This document shows positions 41,081 to 54,000 of a stretch of DNA of 64,000 nucleotides, one piece after another. Positions within the stretch are counted from its first letter, which is position 1. Each line of letters opens with the position of its first letter. The stretch lies in the NCBI GenBank assembly GCA_949987565.1, contig OX465117.1, positions 5,394,621 to 5,458,620 of the forward strand, read 5' to 3'. Both the position numbers and the translations under genes were made by a program. This stretch comes from Luidia sarsii (Eukaryota > Echinodermata > Asteroidea > Paxillosida > Luidiidae). The notes beneath the pieces are model-generated. The model was not told the DNA's origin, did no database searches, and saw nothing but the letters and a program-made list of their open reading frames with translations.

Positions 41081-41352
41081 AACGCAGTGGCTATATTGTT
41101 ACGGCAGCCGTAATACGTGGGGTGTCAGGTAAATCCCACATGCACGTACGTGCAGGCAGCGAGAAACATGACGAATTCTCTGGCTACTTAGGCAATAATT
41201 CGCTTGTTTTGAAGCACTATCCCTGTCATTTTCTGAATGGGAAAGGGCGACATCCCTGTCTTAAGAATCTCTTGCACGGTGAGATCGCTTGCGCAGTTGC
41301 AGTGCCGTAATGGAAACTGTGTTACGGCTGCCGTAACAATAGACACTGCGTT
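41081..41352. mobile_element. 272-bp MITE related to 39134-39320
   Basis: aacgcagtggctatattgtt and its inverted partner at 41322-41352 share gttacggcagccgtaa. The left arm has a 2-nt insertion. A plus-strand ORF over it (41029-41310) resembles nothing known. Confidence 0.82.
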
Positions 41353-41459
41353 CCCCAAAAGTTATTATCATTGTTGTGTCATGGTTTCTGAAATGCCGGT
41401 AGGCTCAATGTCGCGATACCATGACATTTCTTGAGATAAAGATACAAAGCCAATCAATC

Positions 41460-41596
41460 CTGCGTAGACAATTTCAAAGTTATGTCCCGTAACACTTATT
41501 CGGACTCTAAGAAAGACAAGATTTTAGTTTAATATCCTCAATATGAATGTCTGGGGGAAAAAACCCAAACCCAAATTAAACCACATGTTATAATGT
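41460..41596 (+). repeat. Direct repeat, right copy
   Basis: Second copy of 40882-41017. The 443 bp between them holds the 41081 MITE and unrelated sequence, so this may be a duplication later interrupted or the relic of a longer element with direct termini. Confidence 0.88.
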
Positions 41597-42084
41597 GACA
41601 CATACAGTAGTTCAGAATGTAGCTTCTCGAATTAGATATTGAAGTTGATATCTATACCTCCGGAGCATAACTTTCCTACTTGCCCCATTTTCGTCACACT
41701 CATAAATCCCTGCACAACTCCCTAGGAGATATTCACGAGAAAGGACAAAATCTCCACATTTGCCTTGGAACCTTATCATGTTATCTTTAATCCTCTGATG
41801 AAACGAAGATAGCATTGTACTATCTATCGATTCCCACTATAGTTCAGTCTTTGTTGAAGCGCAGCGCACTGCCTGGCATGATATTCCCCCTTTTGTCTTG
41901 AAGTAGATAAACTTCTACACTATAGTGTTTTAAGTAAATCAAGGTCTACCATGCCAACATGCCAACTTTTACAATCTACTTATTATAACTCAGAAAAATA
42001 ACAAGCAGAGCATAATGTTTACCTTGTAAATCTCCAGTGTCTGTTATTGATAAATCTTGGGACATGGTTGGCGTATGAATGATT
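41597..42084. other. Sequence left of the satellite
   Basis: No gene or repeat recognised. 41990-42084 is weakly similar to satellite units. Confidence 0.4.
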
Positions 42085-45000
42085 TCTGCCGACGACTGAT
42101 GGTTGTGTACTACTCTCAGCACGCGTAAGCTGCCTAGTTGACAGGGGTTAGTTCTCATTGCTTGATCATATATTCATCTTACTATGCCCTATTTCAGATT
42201 TGTTTATACTGATCGATAGGTTTTATCAAGGCCTGTTAGTAGGCCAACTTTTGGTTTCGTCAAGATAATAATGAAGGAGATATTGACGTGCAGAGTGTAT
42301 TTTTCCTTCCAGCTACTCTCCGCCGACCAACTGTGTGTATTGGTCTCTGTACAGACAAGCCCCCTCGCTCAGATCACAGAGGTTTGTTCTCTTTGCTTGA
42401 AAATAATTATATTCATCATACTATGTTCTATTTCAGAATTTTAAATATTCATGGATATAGGAAGGTTTGCGGTGACACCATGGGGTCACCGCAAACCTTC
42501 TTAAATTGATACAACCACCATGCAAAGCCCCAAGTCTTATTTATTTAAATACTGATGGATAGATCTTTTCATGGCCTGTTAGCAGACCAAGGTTTAGCTT
42601 CGTCAAGAATATAATGAAGAAGATATTAAAGTGCAAAGTGTATTTTTCTTTGCAGGTGCTCTCTGCCGACTGACTGTTGTGTACTGCTGTATGCACACAC
42701 AAGCTGCCTACCTGACAGAGGTTGGTTCTCTTTGCTTGATCATAAAATCATCATACTATGTTCGATTTCAGATTTTTCAAAGCTGATGCATAGGTGTTCT
42801 CCAGGTCTGTTAGCAGGCTAAGTTTTAGCTTTGTCAAGTTAATAATGAATGAGATATTAACGATCAAAGTGTATTTTTCTTTGCAGTTTCTCTCCGCCGT
42901 CTGACTGTTGTGTACTGCTGTATGCTCAAACAAGCTGCCTAGCTGACAGAGGTTGGTTCTCTTTGCTTGGTCATCAAATCATCATACTATGTTCGATTTA
43001 AGATTTTTCAAAGCTAATGCATAGGTGTTCTCCAGGTCTGTTATCAGGCTAAGTTTTAGCTTTGTCAAGTGAATAATGAATGAGATATTAACGAGCAAAA
43101 TGTAATTTTCTTCGCAGTTTCTCTCCGCCGACTGACTGTTGTGTACTGCTGTATGCATACACAAGCTGCCTAGCAGACAGAGGTTGGTTCTCTTTGCTTG
43201 ATCATAAAATCTTCATACTATGTTCGATTTCAGATTTTCCAACGCTGATGCATAGGTGTTTTCTAGGCCTGTTTGCAGACCAAGTTTTAGCTTTGTCAAG
43301 TTAATAATAATGAGATATTAATGAGTAAAGTGTATTTTTCTTTGCAGTTTCTCTCCGCCGTGTGACTGTTGTGTACTGCTTTATGCACACACAAGCTGCC
43401 TAGCTGACAGAGGTTGGTTCTCTTTGCTTGATCATAAAATCTTCATACTATGTTCGATTTCAGATTTTCCAACGCTGATGCAAAGGTGTTTTCTAGGCCT
43501 GTTTGCAGACCAAGTTTTAGCTTTGTCAAAAGAATAATGAATTAGATATTAACGAGGAAAGTGTATTTTTCTTTACAGTTGCTCTCCGCCGTCTGACTGT
43601 TGTGTACTGCTGTATGCACACACAAGCTGCCTAGCTGACAGAGGTTGGTTCTCTTTGCTTGATCATCAAATCATCATACTACGTTCGATTTTTAGATTTT
43701 CCAACGCTGATGCATAAGTGTTTTCTAGGCCTGTTTGCAGACCAAGTTCTAGCTTTATCAAAAGAATAATGAATGAGATATTAACGAGCAAAGTGTATTT
43801 TTCTTTTTCAGTTGCTCTCCGCCGTCTGACTGTTGTGTACTGCTGTATGCACACACAAGCTGCCTAGCTGACAGAGGTTGGTTCTCTTTGCTTGATCATC
43901 AAATCATCATACTATGTTTGATTTCAGATTTTTCAACGCTGATGCATAGGTGTGTTTCAGGCCTGTTAGAAGACCAAGTTTTAGCTTTGTCAAAAGAATA
44001 ATGAATGAGATATTAACGAGCAAAGTTTATTTTTATTTTACAGTTGCTCTCCTCCGTCTGACAGTTGTGTACTGCTGTATGCACACCCAAGGTGCCTAGC
44101 TGACAGAGGTTGGTTCTCTTTGCTTGATCATAAAATCTTCATACTATGCTCGATTTCAGATTTTCCAACGCTGATGCATAGGTTTTTCTAGGCCTGTTTG
44201 CTGACCAAGTTCTAGCTTTGTCAAAAGAATAATGAAAGAGATATTAACGAGCAAAGTGTATTTGTCTTTTACAGTTGCTCTCCGCCGTCTGACAGTTGTG
44301 TACTGCTGTATGCACACCCAAGCTGCCTAGCTGACAGAGGTTGGTTCTCTTTGCTTGATCATAAAATCTTCATACTATGTTCGATTTCAGATTTTCCAAC
44401 GCTGATGCATAGGTTTTTCTAGGCCTGTTTGCAGACCAAGTTCTAGCTTTGTCAAAAGAATAATGAATGAGATATTAACGAGCAAAGTGTATTTTTCTTT
44501 TACAGTTGCTCTCCGCCGTCTGACTGTTGTGTACTGCTGTATGCACACCCAAGCTGCCTAGCTGACAGAGGTTGGTTCTCTTTGCTTGATCATAAAATCT
44601 TCATACTATGTTTGATTTCAGATTTTTCAAAGCTGATGCATAGGTGTTTTCCAGGTCTGTTAGCAGGCTAAGTTTTAGCTTTGTCAAGTTAATAATGAAT
44701 GAGATATTAATAAACAAAGTGTATTTTTCTTTGCAGTTTCTCTCCGCCGTCTGACTGTTGTGTACTGCTGTATGCACACACAAGCTGCCTAGCTGACAGA
44801 GGTTGGTTCTCTTTGCTTGATCATAAAATCATCATACTATGTCCGATTTCAGATTTTTCAAAGCTGATGCATAGGTGTTCTCCAGGTATGTTTGCAGGCT
44901 AAATTTAAGCTTTGTCAAAAGAATAATGAATGAGATATTTATGAGCAAAGTGTATTTTTCTTTGCAGTTTCTCTCCGTCGATTGACTGTTGTGTACTGCT

Positions 45001-48000
45001 GTATGCACACTCAAGCTGCCTAGCAGACAGAGGTTGGTTCTCTTTGCTTGATCATAAAATCTTCATACAATGTTCGATTTCAGATTTCCTAACGCTGATG
45101 CATAGGTGTTCTCCAGGTCTGTTTGCAGGCTAAATTTTAGCTTTGTCAAAAGAATAATGAATGAGATATTAATGAGCAAAGTGTATTATTCTTTGCAGTT
45201 TCTCTCCGCCGACTGACTGTTGTGTACTGCTGTATGCACACACAAGCTGCCTAGCTGACAGAGGTTGGTTCTCTTTTCTTGATCATCAAATCATCATACT
45301 ATGTTCGATTTAAGATTTTTCAAAGCTGATGCATAGGTGTTCTCAAGGTCTGTTAGCAGGCTAAGTTTTAGCTTTGTCAAGTGAATAATGAATGAGATAT
45401 TAACGAGTAAAGTGTATTTTTCTTTGCAGTTTCTCTCCGCGGACTGACTGTTGTGTACTGCTGTATGCACACACAAGCTGCCTAGCTGACAGAGGTTGGT
45501 TCTCTTTGCTTGATCATCAGATCATCATACTATGTTCGATTTAAGATTTTTCAAAGCTGATGCATAGGTGTTCTCCAGGTCTGTTAGCAGGCTAAGTTTT
45601 AGCTTTGTCAAGTGAATAATGAATGAGATATTAACGAGCAAAGTGTATTTTTCTTTACAGTTGCTCTCCGCCGTCTGACTGTTGTGTACTGCTGTATGCA
45701 CACACAAGCTGCCTAGCTGACAGAGGTTGGTTCTCTTTGCTTGATCATCAAATCATCATACTATGTTCGATTTCAGATTTTTCAAGGCTGATGCATAGGT
45801 GTTCTCAAGGTCTGTTAGCAGGCTAAGTTTTAGCTTTGTTAAGTGAATAATGAATGAGATATTATTGAGCAAAGTGTATTCTTCTTTGCAGTTTCTCTCC
45901 GCCGTCTGACTGTTGTGTACTGCTGTATGCACACACAAGCTGCCTAGCTGACAGAGGTTGGTTCTCTTTGCTTGATCATCAAATCATCATACTATGTTCG
46001 ATTTAAGATTTTTCAAAGCTGATGCATAGGTGTTCTCCAGGTCTGTTAGCAGGCTAAGTTTTTGCTTTGTCAAGTGAATAATGAATGATATATTAACGAG
46101 CAAAGTGTATTTTTCTTTACAGTTGCTCTCCGCCGTCTGACTGTTGTGTACTGCTGTATGCACACACAAGCTGCCTAGCTGACAGAGGTTGGTTCTCTTT
46201 GCTTGATCATCAAATCATCATACTATGTTCGATTTCAGATTTTTCAAAGCTGATGCATAGGTGTTCTCCAGGTCTGTTAGCAGGCTAAGTTTTAGCTTTA
46301 TCAAGTGAATAATGAATGAGATATTAACGAGCAAAGTGTATTTTTCTTTACAGTTGCTCTCCGCCGTCTGACTTTTGTGTACTGCTGTATGCACACACAA
46401 GCTGCCTAGCTGACAGAGGTTGGTTGTCTTTACTTGATCATCAAATCATCATACTATGTTCGATTTCAGATTTTTCAAAGCTGATGCATAGGCGTTCTCC
46501 AGGTCTGTTAGCAGGCTAAGTTTTAGCTTTGTCAAGTGAATAATGAATGAGATATTAACGAGCAAAGTGTATTTTTCTTTGCAGTTTCTCTCCGCCGTCT
46601 GACTGTTGTGTACTGCTGTATACACACACAAGCTGCCTAGCTGACAGAGGTTGGTTCTCTTTGCTTGATCATCAAATCATCATACTATGTTCGATTTCAG
46701 ATTTTTCAAAGCTGATGCATAGGTGTTCTCCAGGTCTGTTAGCAGGCTAAGTTTCAGCTTTGTCAAGTGAATAATGAATGAGATATTAACGAGCAAAATG
46801 TATTTTTCTTTGCAGTTTCTCTCCGCCGTCTGACTGTTGTGTACTGCTGTATGCACACACAAGCTGCCTACCTGACAGAGGTTGGTTCTCTTTGCTTGAT
46901 CATCAAATCATCATAGTATGTTCGATTTCAGATTTTTCAAAGCTGATGCATAGGTGTTCTCCAGGTTTGTTAGCAGGCTAAGTTTTAGCTTTGTCAAGTG
47001 AATAATGAATGAGATATTAACGAGCAAAGTGTATTTTTCTTTACAGTTGCTCTCCGCCGTCTGACTGTTGTGTACTGCTGTATGCACACACAAGCTGCCT
47101 AGCTGACAGAGGTTGGTTCTCTTTGCTTGATCATCAAATCATCATACTATGTTCGATTTCAGATTTTTCAAAGCTGATGCATAGGTGTTCTCCAGGTCTG
47201 TTAGCAGGCTAAGTTTTAGCTTTGTCAAGTGAATAATGAATGATATATTAACGAGCAAAGTGTATTTTTCTTTACAGTTGCTCTCCGCCGACTGACTGTT
47301 GTGTACTGCTGTATGCACACACAAGCTGCCTAGCTGACAGAGGTTGGTTCTCTTTGCTTGATCATAAAATCATCATACTATGTTCGATTTCAGATTTTTC
47401 AAAGCTGATGCAAAGGTGTTCTCCAGGTCTGTTAGCAGGCTAAGTTTTAGCTTTGTCAAGTGAATAATGAATGAGATATTAACGAGCAAAGTGTATTTTT
47501 CTTTGCAGTTTCTTTCCGCCGACTGACTGTTGGGTACTGCTGAATGCACACACAAGCTGCCTACCTGACAGAGGTTGGTTCTCTTTGCTTGATCATCAAA
47601 TCATCATACTATGTTCGATTTAAGATTTTTCAAAGCTGATGCATAGGTGTTCTCCAGGTCTGTTAGCAGGCTAAGTTTTAGCTTTGTCAAGTGAATAATG
47701 AATGAGATATTAACGAGCAAAGTGTATTTTTCTTTGCAGTTTCTCTCCGCCGACTGACTGTTGTGTACTGCTGTATACACACACAAGCTGCCTACCTGAC
47801 AGAGGTTGGTTATCTTTGCTTGATCATCAAATCATCATACTATGTTCGATTTCAGATTTTTCAAAGCTGATGCATAGGTGTTCTCCAGGTCTGTTAGCAG
47901 GCTAAGTTTTAGCTTTGTCAAGTGAATAATGAATGAGATATTAACGAGCAAAGTGTATTTTTCTTTACAGTTGCTCTCCGCCGTCTGACTGTTGTGTACT

Positions 48001-51000
48001 GCTGTATGCACACACAAGCTGCCTACCTGACAGAGGTTGGTTATCTTTGCTTGATCATCAGATCATCATACTATGTTCGATTTCAGATTTTTCAAAGCTG
48101 ATGCAAAGGTGTTCTCCAGGTCTGTTAGCAGGCTAAGTTTTAGCTTTGTCAAGTGAATAATGAATGAGATATTAACGAGCAAAGTGTATTTTTCTTTACA
48201 GTTGCTCTCCGCCGTCTGACTGTTGTGTACTGCTGTATGCACACACAAGCTGCCTAGCTGACAGAGGTTGGTTCTCTTTGCTTGATCATCAAATCATCAT
48301 ACTATGTTCGATTTAAGATTTTTCAAAGCTGATGCATAGGTGTTTTCCAGGTCTGTTAGCAGGCTAAGTTTTAGCTTTGTCAAGTGAATAATGAATGAGA
48401 TATTAACGAGCAAAGTGTATTTTTCTTTGCAGTTTCTCTCCGCCGTCTGACTGTTGTGTACTGCTGTATGCACACACAAGCTGCCTAGCTGACAGAGGTT
48501 GGTTCTCTTTGCTTGATCATCAAATCATCATACTGTGTTCGATTTCAGATTTTTCAAAGATGATGCATAGGTGTTCTCCAGGTCTGTTAGCTGGCTAAGT
48601 TTTAGCTTTGTCAAGTGATTAATGAATGAGATATTAACGAGCAAAGTGTATTTTTCTTTACAGTTGCTCTCCGCCGTCTGACTGTTGTGTACTGCTGTAT
48701 GCACACACAAGCTGCCTAGCTGACAGAGGTTGGTTCTCTTTGCTTGATCATCAAATCATCATACTATGTTCGATTTCAGATTTTTCAAAGCTGATGCATA
48801 GGTGTTCTCCAGGTCTGTTAGCAGGCTAAGTTTTAGCTTTGTCAAGTGAATAATGAATGAGATATTAACGAGCAAAGTGTATTTTTCTTTACAGTTGCTC
48901 TCCGCCGTCTGACTGTTGTGTACTGCTGTATGCACACACAAGCTGCCTAGCTGACAGAGGTTGGTTCTCTTTGCTTGATCATAAAATCATCATACTATGT
49001 TCGATTTCAGATTTTTCAAAGCTGATGCATAGGTGTTCTCCAGGTTAGTTAGCAGGCTAAGTTTTAGCTTTGTCAAGTGAATAATGAATGAGATATTAAC
49101 GAGCAAAGTGTATTTTTCTTTACAGTTTCTTTCCGCCTACTGACTGTTGGGTACTGCTGTATGCACACACAAGCTGCCTATCTGACAGAGGTTGGTTCTC
49201 TTTGCTTGATCATCAAATCATCATACTATGTTCGATTTAAGATTTTTCAAAGCTGATGCATAGGTGTTTTCCAGGTCTGTTAGCAGGCTAAGTTTTAGCT
49301 TTGTCAAGTGAATAATGAATGAGATATTAACGAGCAAAGTGTATTTTTCTTTGCAGTTTCTCTCCGCCGACTGACTGTTGTGTACTGCTGTATGCACACA
49401 CAAGCTGCCTAGCTGACAGAGGTTGGTTCTCTTTGCTTGATCATCAAATCATCATACTATGTTCGATTTAAGATTTTTCAAAGCTGATGCATAGGTGTTC
49501 TCCAGGTCTGTTAGCAGGCTAAGTTTTAGCTTTGTCAAGTGAATAATGAATGAGATATTAACGAGCAAAGTGTATTTTTCTTTGCAGTTTCTCTCCGCCG
49601 TCTGACTGTTGTGTACTGCTGTATGCACACACAAGCTGCCTAGCTGACAGAGGTTGGTTCTCTTTGCTTGATCATCAAATCATCATACTGTGTTCGATTT
49701 CAGATTTTTCAAAGCTGATATAGGTGTTCTCCAGGTCTGTTAGCTGGCTAAGTTTTAGCTTTGTCAAGTGATTAATTAATGAGATATTAACGAGCAAAGT
49801 GTATTTTTCTTTACAGTTGCTCTCCGCCGTCTGACTGTTGTGTTCAGCTGTATGCACACACAAGCTGCCTAGCTGACAGAGGTTGGTTCTCTTTGCTTGA
49901 TCATCAAATCATCATACTATGTTCGATTTCAGATTTTTCAAAGCTGATGCATAGGTGTTCTCCAGGTCTGTTAGCAGGCTAAGTTTTAGCTTTGTCAAGT
50001 GAATAATGAATGAACTATTAACGAGCAAAGTGTATTTTTCTTTGCAGTTTCTCCCCGCCGACTGACTGTTGTGTACTGCTGTATGCACACACAAGCTGCC
50101 TAGCTGACAGAGGTTGGTTCTCTTTGCTTGATCATCAGATCATCATACTATGTTCGATTTAAGATTTTTCAAAGCTGATGCATAGGTGTTCTCCAGGTCT
50201 GTTTGCAGGCTAAGTTTTAGCTTTATCAAGTGAATAATGAATGAGATATTAACGAGCAAAGTGTATTTTTCTTTACAGTTGCTCTCCGCCGTCTGACTTT
50301 TGTGTACTGCTGTATGCACACACAAGCTGCCTAGCTGACAGAGGTTGGTTCTCTTTACTTGATCATCAAATCATCATACTATGTTCGATTTCAGATTTTT
50401 CAAAGCTGATGCATAGGCGTTCTCCAGGTCTGTTAGCAGGCTAAGTTTTAGCTTTGTCAAGTGAATAATGAATGAGATATTAACGAGCAAAGTGTATTTT
50501 TCTTTGCAGTTTCTCTCCGCCGTCTGACTGTTGTGTACTGCTGTATATACACACAAGCTGCCTAGCTGACAGAGGTTGGTTCTCTTTGCTTGATCATCAA
50601 ATCATCATACTGTGTTCGATTTCAGATTTTTCAAAGCTGATGCATAGGTGTTCTCCAGGTCTGTTAGCTGGCTAAGTTTTAGCTTTGTCAAGTGATTAAT
50701 GAATGAGATATTAACGAGCAAAGTGTATTTTTCTTTACAGTTGCTCTCGGCCGTCTGACTGTTGTGTACTGCTGTATGCACACACAAGCTGCCTAGCTGA
50801 CAGAGGTTGGTTCTCTTTGCTTGATCATCAAATCATCATACTATGTTCGATTTCAGATTTTTCAAAGCTGATGCATAGGTGTTCTCCAGGTCTGTTAGCA
50901 GGCTAAGTTTCAGCTTTGTCAAGTGAATAATGAATGAGATATTAACGAGCAAAATGTATTTTTCTTTGCAGTTTCTCTCCGCCGTCTGACTGTTGTGTAC

Positions 51001-54000
51001 TGCTGTATGCACACACAAGCTGCCTACCTGACAGAGGTTGGTTCTCTTTGCTTGATCATCAAATCATCATAGTATGTTCGATTTCAGATTTTTCAAAGCT
51101 GATGCATAGATGTTCTCCAGGTTTGTTAGCAGGCTAAGTTTTAGCTTTGTCAAGTGAATAATGAATGAGATATTAACGAGCAAAGTGTATTTTTCTTTAC
51201 AGTTGCTCTCCGCCGTCTGACTGTTGTGTACTGCTGTATGCACACACAAGCTGCCTACCTGACAGAGGTTGGTTATCTTTGCTTGATCATCAGATCATCA
51301 TACTATGTTCGATTTCAGATTTTTCAAAGCTGATGCAAAGGTGTTCTCCAGGTCTGTTAGCAGGCTAAGTTTTAGCTTTGTCAAGTGAATAATGAATGAG
51401 ATATTAACGAGCAAAGTGTATTTTTCTTTACAGTTGCTCTCCGCCGTCTGACTGTTGTGTACTGCTGTATGCACACACAAGCTGCCTAGCTGACAGAGGT
51501 TGGTTCTCTTTGCTTGATCATCAAATCATCATACTATGTTCGATTTAAGATTTTTCAAAGCTGATGCATAGGTGTTTTCCAGGTCTGTTAGCAGGCTAAG
51601 TTTTAGCTTTGTCAAGTGAATAATGAATGAGATATTAACGAGCAAAGTGTATTTTTCTTTGCAGTTTCTCCCCGCCGTCTGACTGTTGTGTACTGCTGTA
51701 TGCACACACAAGCTGCCTAGCTGACAGAGGTTGGTTCTCTTTGCTTGATCATCAAATCATCATACTGTGTTCGATTTCAGATTTTTCAAAGATGATGCAT
51801 AGGTGTTCTCCAGGTCTGTTAGCTGGCTAAGTTTTAGCTTTGTCAAGTGATTAATGAATGAGATATTAACGAGCAAAGTGTATTTTTCTTTACAGTTGCT
51901 CTCCGCCGTCTGACTGTTGTGTACTGCTGTATGCACACACAAGCTGCCTAGCTGACAGAGGTTGGTTCTCTTTGCTTGATCATCAAATCATCATACTATG
52001 TTCGATTTCAGATTTTTCAAAGCTGATGCATAGGTGTTCTCCAGGTCTGTTAGCAGGCTAAGTTTTAGCTTTGTCAAGTGAATAATGAATGAGATATTAA
52101 CGAGCAAAGTGTATTTTTCTTTGCAGTTTCTTTCCGCCGACTGACTGTTGGGTACTGCTGAATGCACACACAAGCTGCCTACCTGACAGAGGTTGGTTCT
52201 CTTTGCTTGATCATCAAATCATCATACTATGTTCGATTTAAGATTTTTCAAAGCTGATGCATAGGTGTTCTCCAGGTCTGTTAGCAGGCTAAGTTTTAGC
52301 TTTGTCAAGTGAATAATGAATGAGATATTAACGAGCAAAGTGTATTTTTCTTTGCAGTTTCTCTCCGCCGACTGACTGTTGTGTACTGCTGTATACACAC
52401 ACAAGCTGCCTACCTGACAGAGGTTGGTTATCTTTGCTTGATCATCAAATCATCATACTATGTTCGATTTCAGATTTTTCAAAGCTGATGCATAGGTGTT
52501 CTCCAGGTCTGTTAGCAGGCTAAGTTTTAGCTTTGTCAAGTGAATAATGAATGAGATATTAACGAGCAAAGTGTATTTTTCTTTACAGTTGCTCTCCGCC
52601 GTCTGACTGTTGTGTACTGCTGTATGCACACACAAGCTGCCTACCTGACAGAGGTTGGTTATCTTTGCTTGATCATCAGATCATCATACTATGTTCGATT
52701 TCAGATTTTTCAAAGCTGATGCAAAGGTGTTCTCCAGGTCTGTTAGCAGGCTAAGTTTTAGCTTTGTCAAGTGAATAATGAATGAGATATTAACGAGCAA
52801 AGTGTATTTTTCTTTACAGTTGCTCTCCGCCGTCTGACTGTTGTGTACTGCTGTATGCACACACAAGCTGCCTAGCTGACAGAGGTTGGTTCTCTTTGCT
52901 TGATCATCAAATCATCATACTGTGTTCGATTTCAGATTTTTCAAAGATGATGCATAGGTGTTCTCCAGGTCTGTTAGCTGGCTAAGTTTTAGCTTTGTCA
53001 AGTGATTAATGAATGAGATATTAACGAGCAAAGTGTATTTTTCTTTACAGTTGCTCTCCGCCGTCTGACTGTTGTGTACTGCTGTATGCACACACAAGCT
53101 GCCTAGCTGACAGAGGTTGGTTCTCTTTGCTTGATCATCAAATCATCATACTATGTTCGATTTCAGATTTTTCAAAGCTGATGCATAGGTGTTCTCCAGG
53201 TCTGTTAGCAGGCTAAGTTTTAGCTTTGTCAAGTGAATAATGAATGAGATATTAACGAGCAAAGTGTATTTTTCTTTACAGTTGCTCTCCGCCGTCTGAC
53301 TGTTGTGTACTGCTGTATGCACACACAAGCTGCCTAGCTGACAGAGGTTGGTTCTCTTTGCTTGATCATAAAATCATCATACTATGTTCGATTTCAGATT
53401 TTTCAAAGCTGATGCATAGGTGTTCTCCAGGTTAGTTAGCAGGCTAAGTTTTAGCTTTGTCAAGTGAATAATGAATGAGATATTAACGAGCAAAGTGTAT
53501 TTTTCTTTACAGTTTCTTTCCGCCTACTGACTGTTGGGTACTGCTGTATGCACACACAAGCTGCCTATCTGACAGAGGTTGGTTCTCTTTGCTTGATCAT
53601 CAAATCATCATACTATGTTCGATTTAAGATTTTTCAAAGCTGATGCATAGGTGTTTTCCAGGTCTGTTAGCAGGCTAAGTTTTAGCTTTGTCAAGTGAAT
53701 AATGAATGAGATATTAACGAGCAAAGTGTATTTTTCTTTGCAGTTTCTCTCCGCCGACTGACTGTTGTGTACTGCTGTATGCACACACAAGCTGCCTACC
53801 TGACAGAGGTTGGTTATCTTTGCTTGATCATCAAATCATCATACTATGTTCGATTTAAGATTTTTCAAAGCTGATGCATAGGTGTTCTCCAGGTCTGTTA
53901 GCAGGCTATGTTTTAGCTTTGTCAAGTGAATAATGAATGAGATATTAACGAGCAAAGTGTATTTTTCTTTACAGTTGCTCTCCGCCGTCTGACTGTTGTG

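Noticed and set aside
41029..41310. 93-codon plus-strand ORF
   Set aside because: Covers a MITE terminal repeat and has no recognisable motif.
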